Origin: Auxenochlorella pyrenoidosa
Lineage: Eukaryota; Chlorophyta; Trebouxiophyceae; Chlorellales; Chlorellaceae
Assembly: GCA_001430745.1 (NCBI GenBank)
Contig: KQ482032.1
Span: 1,344,833 to 1,359,238, forward strand
Direction: 5' to 3'
Length of the DNA stretch: 14,406 nt
Part shown: positions 8,932 through 14,406 of the stretch, piece by piece
How the letters are laid out: every line of letters begins with the position of its first letter
Numbering within the stretch: position 1 is the first letter of the stretch
Notes under the pieces: model-generated
What the model saw: only the letters and a program-made list of their open reading frames with translations
Databases searched by the model: none
Told to the model about the DNA's origin: nothing
Translations under genes and position numbers: made by a program

Positions 8932-10395
8932 TCACCACATGTAGGCCTCAATCATCTCGAACCTGCAATGGGGCAAGGGCGGCAGGTCCAAGGGTTGTGT
9001 TGGCAGGTCAGGAGGGTGCAGAGGGTGTGCCGGGTCGGGAGAAGGAAGCAGGTTGAGGGCACAGCCAGTGGGGAAGGTGCACCCTTGGCGACGACAAAGG
9101 GGTTAGCGCCGTCCCTCGGACGCAGAGTGCGAGGACCACACCGCCTGGCGCTGCTCACCAGGGGAAGTGGCGGCGGTTGTAGGAGTTGGCGACCACGGTC
9201 ACCCAGTGGTTGTGGTTGTGGCCGGGCAGCTTGTAGGCGACCCTGCAGGGGCGGGGTTGGAGCAGGGCAGGAGGCGATCAGCCAGGTGATCAGCCAGGTG
9301 AAGCAGGCTTGGCTTGGCCGCTGGAAAGCCAAACCCACCAGCTGTGGCATGGCGCATGCAATGCTGGCTCGCTACCACAGTGCTGGCAGAATGAAAGCGC
9401 ACAGCTGCCAGTCTGTCGCTGCAGCAGCCCAGACCTGAGCCCCCTTTCCGCACCGCCCCAGCCACTTACGCGTACGCAAACTGGTACTCTCCGGCGTACT
9501 GCTTGCTCTTCAGGGTGCCGGGGATGATGGACTGCAAAGGAGAAGCATGCCATCGGACAGGGTGTTGAGAAGGCGCGGGTGGGGCAGATGGCGGGCCACT
9601 AGTGGCTGGGGACAGCACGGCAAGGGGTGCAGTGGTGCAGGGGCCAGGCCTGGCGCTGACTGTGAGCAACCAGATCCCACGCAGCAAGCCCCGCAGTGCT
9701 CCCGTGCTGCTCACCTCATAGCAGCCAGCGTAGCTGCAGGAAACGCGGGAAAGGGAAGCGGGGAGGCAGCCATGAGTAACCTGTGCACATGCATGCTGGT
9801 TGGGCTGTGCTGCATGAAAGCAGGCACAGCGTTTGCTGGCTTGAAAGGCGTGCAGCGCATCAAACTGCATGCCAAGTGCAAGCAACAGTGCTGCTCACAG
9901 CTTGTAGTCGGCAACCTTGGTGCCGGGGGGCAGGGCGCCGGTGCGGATGGCGGCGGCGGTGGTCTGGACAAGTACGGTGTTAAACGCCTTTTGCGCGAAC
10001 TGACCCTTAGCAGGGTCGATGAACTGCAGGCGAGGGGAGGATGATGTTGGGTGGCCAGGCTGTACTAGTTGTGGGTCCCTCTGAACCCAAACATGCCACC
10101 CTTGCGGCCACTGCTGCTGCAGACAAGTCTGTGTCGCAAGTTTCGTTGCGGAGAGACAGACTTTAAGCCCAAACAAGCAAGCAAGCAAGCAAGGCCTGCA
10201 AGGCTGGGCAAGGGGGCGGTACCCGAGACACGAGGCTTATGCGCAGCATGCGGCACTCACGTTCGGGCCCTTGATAGCAAAGTGGCGGTCCCAGCCGGCA
10301 CCGCAGATGGCCTTGTGGTTGCGATCATGGTGGAAGTGCCAGGCAAAGGCGCCCTGGGCGCACAGAGCCAGCAGCAGGAAGAAGGCGGCGCGCAT
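8932..10395 (-). CDS. Small secreted His-rich protein of unknown family (151 aa, six exons)
   Basis: Exons in reading order: 10395-10261, 10023-9899, 9733-9715, 9531-9470, 9242-9159 and 8962-8932. All are GT-AG and phases fit, ending in TGA. Seen: a classic signal peptide (MRAAFFLLLALCAQGAFA) with a likely cut after residue 18; a mature start rich in His and aromatics (WHFHHDRNH); a central helical stretch (QKAFNTVLVQTTAAAI); AGCYE; and PGHNHNHWVTVVANSY near residues 121-135. The mature protein has only two cysteines (31 and 91), which could form one disulphide. I see no membrane anchor or retention signal, so export to the wall or medium, or passage through the secretory pathway, is the likely fate. 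I do not recognise the family. The clustered histidines could bind metal, but that is a guess. The third exon is only 19 nt. A TATA-like GATAAAAGG lies about 110 nt upstream. Confidence 0.8.
9276..9299 (+). repeat. Tandem 12-bp repeat GATCAGCCAGGT x2
   Basis: Two perfect back-to-back copies lie in an intron of the secreted-protein gene. It is a short duplication with no evident function. Confidence 0.9.
10174..10193 (+). repeat. (CAAG)5 microsatellite
   Basis: Five perfect tetranucleotide units lie in the first intron of the secreted-protein gene. Confidence 0.9.
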
Positions 10396-11429
10396 GGCGG
10401 CAGGAGCGGCAGCAGAGGTAAAGGCTGGGGCGGCTGCAGTGGTTGGGGATCCCTTCTGGGGGCAATGATCGAGGTAATGGGCACTCAGGAGCACGCGAGC
10501 ACCTTTTATCGGGCTCGGAGAGGGCGCGAACAGGAGCGAACGGCCACGTTGGCACGACCCCCAAGAACAGCCATGTGCTCGCGCCCCTGGGCCGAAACGC
10601 CGCAATTTCACGATCTTCATGGAGTATGTATCGGCTTTTGCAGCCGCCATCGGGCGGCGTCACCGCCCGTCGGCGGAGTCCGCACCTCCGCCTCCTCCGC
10701 CAGGGAGTCGCAGCCGCAGACACGAGTGCTGTACGCGGCTCGCCTGCTCGGTTTAAAGCATTCGATCAAGCTTATTATCAGAGATGAGGCTGGTTTGGGC
10801 GCTCACCACCCTGTTTGTGGCATGTTCCCAGCATCCCGCCTTGCACAGCTCGCTGCTCACCCCTTATGCCCTGCAACTGTGGCTGGAGAGGGAAAACAGG
10901 GCAACTTGCCCTCATGCATGGTCTTGCAGCCGCGAGATGAGGGCTGGAAGCCACCAGCCGGCTGCGCAGCCTGCTGTACATTCACCAGCCCTGCTCGTCT
11001 CCAACCGACGGCACGGGGCCGACTGCGGCCGCTCACTCCAGATCGCTCACTTAAATCACAACAGATGCAGTTGCAGGCACGAGATGACTAGTGAACAGGA
11101 GCAAGTCGAAAGTTGATATGTATCTCGAGTGGCAGTGCTTGCAGACAACTGCCGCAAGTGCTGCTTGTCTGGCCTTTTGACAGGGGGCAGCGCTGCACAA
11201 GCTGCTAGCATTGGCACTGGCAGAAAGTAGAGAAGGCTTCTGGGGGCACGATATCTTGACAAAACTTTAACGCAGCCATCATCTGACACCCAAAATAAAA
11301 CCTGCGGCTGCAGCCACAATCTTGGGTGTTGCATCGTGTTGCGACGCATGTGGGCGTTGGGCAGTTGCGTTGCACCTGCCCATGCGGGCCAATAAATAGT
11401 CGCCAGCATGGCAGAGAGGGCACCTGGAC
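10396..11429. other. 1-kb intergenic region between two minus-strand genes
   Basis: The low-coordinate part should hold the promoter of the secreted-protein gene (TATA-like box near 10505). The high-coordinate part should hold the 3' UTR of the small acidic protein gene, although I found no TGTAA on that strand. A plus-strand ORF with a hydrophobic start (10784-11116) is discussed among the findings. Nothing here is a well-supported gene. Confidence 0.5.
10501..10510 (-). promoter_or_regulatory. TATA-like box of the secreted-protein gene
   Basis: The minus strand reads GATAAAAGGT about 110 nt upstream of the ATG at 10395. That allows a start site about 25-30 nt downstream and a 5' UTR of roughly 80 nt. 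The assignment rests only on motif and distance. Confidence 0.45.
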
Positions 11430-12281
11430 TCAGTCTGCATCGTCCATCGCCTTCTGCTCCTCTGCGCAAACGGCAGGTAGTGGTGTACTGTGTCGGCAGG
11501 ATCCAGAACAGAAAGTTCTGGCTTCCCCAAAGCCGGGCATGGCGGCAGGGAGCGAAAGTGCCAGTGACCGCGCATGGCAGCGCGGAGCAGGGTCACGCCC
11601 GCACTCACCCATGGTCTCATGCGGTATGGTGGGGGTGCCTGCATGGGCGGCGATGAGGGCAGGCCTTAGTCGCGATGAGCATGCCACACGGCAGAACGAG
11701 AGTGAGCACCGCAGACCCGGGCAGTGCTGCCTCCTGCCCTTTCATCTGCTCTGCCTTACCAGCCAGGAGGTGCTCAGTGGTGCCAGCGCTCAGCATGCCA
11801 TGGTCCTCTGTCGCCAGGCGCTCCTCGCTGTAGGGCTGCAGTGGCGGGACAAGGGACCGACGTTGTTGGCCAGGGAGCGGCGCCTGGCGGGCATGGCAAC
11901 TATGAAGCTTGAAATATTTTGAAGACGGTGTTGGGTGCGCTGTCTGTGCAGCTGGGTTTGAGGACGGCAGGAGGGCATGGCGGGGCAACTCACATGTGGG
12001 CAGCGGCAAGCAGAGGATGCTGGAGACTGTGCAGAGTCAGGTCACCTGGCCCTCTACCGACGCTGCAGGCGCAACCATGCAGTGGTCGACAGCGCTGCCG
12101 ACCTCGCCGGTCTCTCTTCCTATTAGATCTGGGTCCATGGAGGGCTTCCGAAACTCCTGGAAAAGCGGCAAGGGTGCTTGCGTTTCTACACAGCTGCAGT
12201 GCAGGTCAACTCTGGCGGCGGGGGCTGACGCTGGGGCGCGAGCACGACGTATACCTTCGCCTTCAGGCTATCTCCTTGCAT
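11430..12281 (-). CDS. Small acidic protein of unknown family (about 91 aa, five exons)
   Basis: Exons in reading order: 12281-12255 (tentative), 12156-12046, 11835-11760, 11638-11609 and 11461-11430, ending in TGA. The four later exons join in phase through GT-AG sites, with donors GTGACC, GTAAGG and GTGAGT. They give a sequence with blocks FRKPSMDPDLIGRETG, HCMVAPAASVEGQ, YSEERLATEDHGMLS, TPTIPHETM and a terminal EEQKAMDDAD. The protein is acidic, with no signal peptide or membrane segment and one cysteine. The first exon contributes MQGDSLKAK. It is supported by phase and by a TATA-like GGATAAAG about 95 nt upstream, but an exon further upstream is possible. I do not recognise the family and assign no function. 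The introns are roughly 98-210 nt. No track-length ORF covers this gene, so simple ORF callers would miss it. Confidence 0.6.
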
Positions 12282-12374
12282 CGATCAACGCACAATGCAC
12301 GCGAAAGGAGGGTGTCGGGGAGGTGCTTGAGGTGCAACGCCCCAGCTGACAAGGTCGGAGGGACCGCCCCCTAG

Positions 12375-12382
12375 CTTTATCC
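12375..12382 (-). promoter_or_regulatory. TATA-like box of the small acidic-protein gene
   Basis: GGATAAAG on the minus strand lies about 95 nt before the proposed ATG, a distance similar to that of the TATA-like box of the secreted-protein gene. It supports the chosen start but does not prove it. Confidence 0.35.
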
Positions 12383-12763
12383 ACGCGTTTTCCGCCCTGG
12401 AGGTTTATTCAAAGGCGCAACTCGTCTCCCCGCAGGGTCTCACCAGGTCTGTTTGAGAGTGCCTGACACTGGTATCCGCTGCCACAGACGGTGAGCTGAG
12501 CACGAGGGATAGAAACGTACAGATAGGGCGAGATGAATAGCAGAAACGGTTGCAAAAGGCGGGAGCTCAGACGATTAGCAGAAGTTGAGGCAAAAGCGCA
12601 GCACCGCACAGCGTGATCACTTAGCTGCCTGCAAGCAGCAGGCAAGTCTGGATGCTCCCAGGGCTGGCAGATGAAAGTGAAAGCGGGTGTTAGGCGGTGA
12701 TTGTTGATCCTGATGCCTGTAGAGCCTAGTTCCTGTGACGGCATTTGCACTGCATGGGGTTGT

Positions 12764-12768
12764 TTACA
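12764..12768 (-). terminator. TGTAA poly(A) signal of the MurE-like gene
   Basis: TTACA on the plus strand reads TGTAA on the minus strand, about 95 nt past the TGA stop. Confidence 0.6.
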
Positions 12769-12861
12769 CGCATGCAGCACCCATGCTACAGCATGCAGGG
12801 CCGGGGTGCGAGGTGCAGCCAGCTCCGTGCAATGCTGGCCTGTGGAAAGTCTGGCTGCGCC

Positions 12862-14406
12862 TCAGTAGTCGGGCACGACGGGGGTGTCCACCACGCCCTG
12901 CAGTGGCAGCACCAAGGGGTCGGGGCAGGTCGGCGCAAGCGCAGGTAGGGCAAGCCGGCGCAGAACATCTGCACGAAAGGCCACGGACCCGCCAGGCGCT
13001 GCAAAGCAAGGCTGACAGCGGTGCGGCAAGACGCCTGCCTAGGGCGAGCTGCCCGAGAGCAGCCGCCTGCGCACGACATACTATTGTAACTGGCGCTGCG
13101 CATGCAGCGCGCCGCGCCCCCCCCCCCCCATCCCCCACTCCCCACCCACCCACCCACCCCCGGCCCCCCCTCTATACACACACGCGCACCTCGATGATGA
13201 GCACGTCGCGCTCCTCGGGGTAGCGCGTCCAGGGCAGCGCCCCGCGGTCCAGCTCCTTGATGCCGTTGAGGTACGACAGCTTGGACAGCGCGTTGCGGCA
13301 CTCCACGCGGTCGTCAAACCAGGACTGGGCGCGGAGAGGCGGGCGGGCGCACGCGTCAGCCCCCCAGCACTCGGCATTGCCCGCACCCATCCCAGGCGGC
13401 TGGCGGCGTAGCAAAACTGCCCTGCCTGCCAACCCGCCCTGCCAAGCGCCGGGGGCGCCGATGCCAACTCCTAGCATGGTGGCGCTGGCGCGCAGCACAC
13501 GCAGCGCACGCCCCTCAGTCCAGCCCCCACCTTGATGGTGTCTGGGTTGTCCATGTCGGCGCCGTCCCAGTACTCCTGATAGTCCACGTGACCCTTGCCC
13601 GCCACAATGACCACCTCGCGCGGCTTGGCCATGCCGATGGCCACGCGGATGGCTGCGGGAGCGGGGTGTTGGAGGGGAGATGGCGTGGAGGGCGTGTGGG
13701 CGGCGGGGTGGGCCGCCATGCGGGCAGGCGCGCGGACGGTGGCATGGGCAGCGGTGAAGGGAATGCGGGGCGCAGGCGCTGCTGCGGTCCGGGCGTGCCT
13801 CGCCCCAGTGATGCAAGGTTGGGAGCCTCCCATCCAGAATCAGCGGCATTCGCCCTCCCCCCCCAGCCTGGCCCCCGGCCTGCCGGGTGCACAGGAGGCG
13901 GCCTCACCCTGGAAGCGGTCCTCGATGACATGCACCCCGACAGAGGACTGGTACTGCAGCATGTACTTCTGGTACCAGTGGGGGATGCGGTGCGGGTCCT
14001 GCAGGGAGGCCGGGCAGCAGGCGGAGCTGTGCTGTGGCGCAGAGCGGGGAGCGGCACAGGGAGCGCGGCGCCCGCACTGCCGCTGGATGCGGGCGCCAGG
14101 CAACGTGGCCAGCAAGGCCAGAGCTCGGGCAGGGGGGAGCTGCCCATGCGCCTTGCATGTGGCCCGTGCGCAGGCGGCACAGGGTGTCGCGCACAGCTTG
14201 CGCGGCGCGCCCTTCTGCTTTGTCACCCGCGTGCACAGCCTGCGCGGCGCGCCCACCTGGAGCCAGGGGTAGCTGGACGAGGCGTACTTGTTGAGCACCT
14301 CGTCGGGCAGGCCGGCCACCATGTCGGCGATGATGTCGTTGGGCCACTCGCCGCCCGGGGAGTCGTTGGTGACGTACACGGCGTCGGCCTTGAAGTGGGC
14401 CATCTG
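12862..14406 (-). CDS. murE: MurE-like ligase, C-terminal part (UDP-MurNAc-tripeptide synthetase homologue, plastid type), 5' cut by window
   Basis: Exons in reading order: 14406-14257, 13998-13908, 13652-13531, 13324-13190 and 12897-12862. All are GT-AG and in phase, giving 177 residues and a TGA stop after VVPDY. Seen: FKADAVYVTND..., aligning with the bacterial FADVAVVTDD segment; IEDRFQAIRVAI, matching the DR..AI helix; VVIVAGKGHVDYQ, the Mur-ligase C-terminal signature; and WFDDRVECR. Known: bacterial MurE adds diaminopimelate or lysine to UDP-MurNAc-L-Ala-D-Glu in peptidoglycan synthesis. In land plants the plastid homologue (PAP11) belongs to the plastid RNA polymerase complex, and in moss it is needed for plastid division. 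Odd: the DNPR motif reads DSPG, the Glu of GKGHE is Val, and about 30 extra residues (WYQKYMLQYQSS region) sit before the DR motif. The central ATP-binding domain and any transit peptide lie beyond the window. Confidence 0.9.
13117..13171 (+). repeat. C-rich low-complexity tract with a 13-nt C run in a MurE intron
   Basis: It starts with C13, followed by CCCCA and CCCA units, and ends about 18 nt from the donor of the last MurE intron. On the coding strand it is G-rich and could form a G-quadruplex in the pre-mRNA. Confidence 0.8.
14191..14254 (+). repeat. 22-bp direct repeat, one mismatch
   Basis: GCACAGCYTGCGCGGCGCGCCC occurs at 14191-14212 and 14233-14254 in the first MurE intron of the window. 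The second copy abuts the intron donor, so the repeat may come from a local duplication of the exon-intron border. Confidence 0.85.

Larger units (their letters stand above)
12282..12861. other. Intergenic region between the small acidic gene and the MurE-like gene
   Basis: This is less GC-rich than its surroundings. It contains the 3' end of the MurE-like gene (TGTAA near 12766) and the promoter side of the small acidic gene, with TATA-like GGATAAAG at 12375-12382 and GAATAAAC further up, both read on the minus strand. A minus-strand ORF across 12409-12780 shows no splice structure or recognisable motif, and I do not call it. Confidence 0.5.

Noticed and set aside
10069..11091. Plus-strand 340-aa open frame across the start of the secreted-protein gene
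   Set aside because: It crosses the first exon, first intron and promoter of the minus-strand gene and has no recognisable domain. Long stop-free frames are expected at this GC content.
12409..12780. Minus-strand 123-aa open frame
   Set aside because: It overlaps the poly(A) signal of the MurE-like gene and has no motif or regular composition. Probably intergenic.

Overview
The window looks like nuclear DNA from a GC-rich green alga, most likely a Chlorella-like trebouxiophyte (inference). All six genes are split by many short introns, mostly 130-360 nt. Donors are mainly GTGAGC, GTGGGT or GTGCGC and acceptors are C-rich with CAG. TGTAA, the usual green-algal poly(A) signal, follows three of the stops. 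Two products fit a plastid (a STN7/STN8-type kinase and a MurE homologue), and there is no bacterial-style operon. I built the gene models by hand by joining reading frames across splice sites whose phases agree. No transcript data were available.

Layout: (1) 1-2792, minus: STN7/STN8-like protein kinase with its C-terminus cut off by the window edge. (2) 3394-5165, plus, divergent from the kinase: polyglutamine protein with a leucine-zipper-like coiled coil. (3) 5795-8251, minus, convergent with gene 2: YeeZ-like atypical short-chain dehydrogenase of 364 aa with a transit-peptide-like N-terminus. (4) 8932-10395, minus: unrecognised secreted His-rich protein of 151 aa, including a 19-nt micro-exon. 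(5) 11430-12281, minus: unrecognised small acidic protein, about 91 aa, five exons. (6) 12862-14406, minus: C-terminal part of a MurE-like ligase, its N-terminal part beyond the window.

The genes do not form an obvious pathway. At least two, probably three, products are plausibly plastid-directed. The most interesting points are the MurE homologue, which has lost two residues that in bacteria hold diaminopimelate; the two small unrecognised multi-exon genes; and a strand-asymmetric intron composition, with G-runs after some donors and C-runs before acceptors on the coding strand. I saw no mobile element, CRISPR array, rRNA or tRNA.
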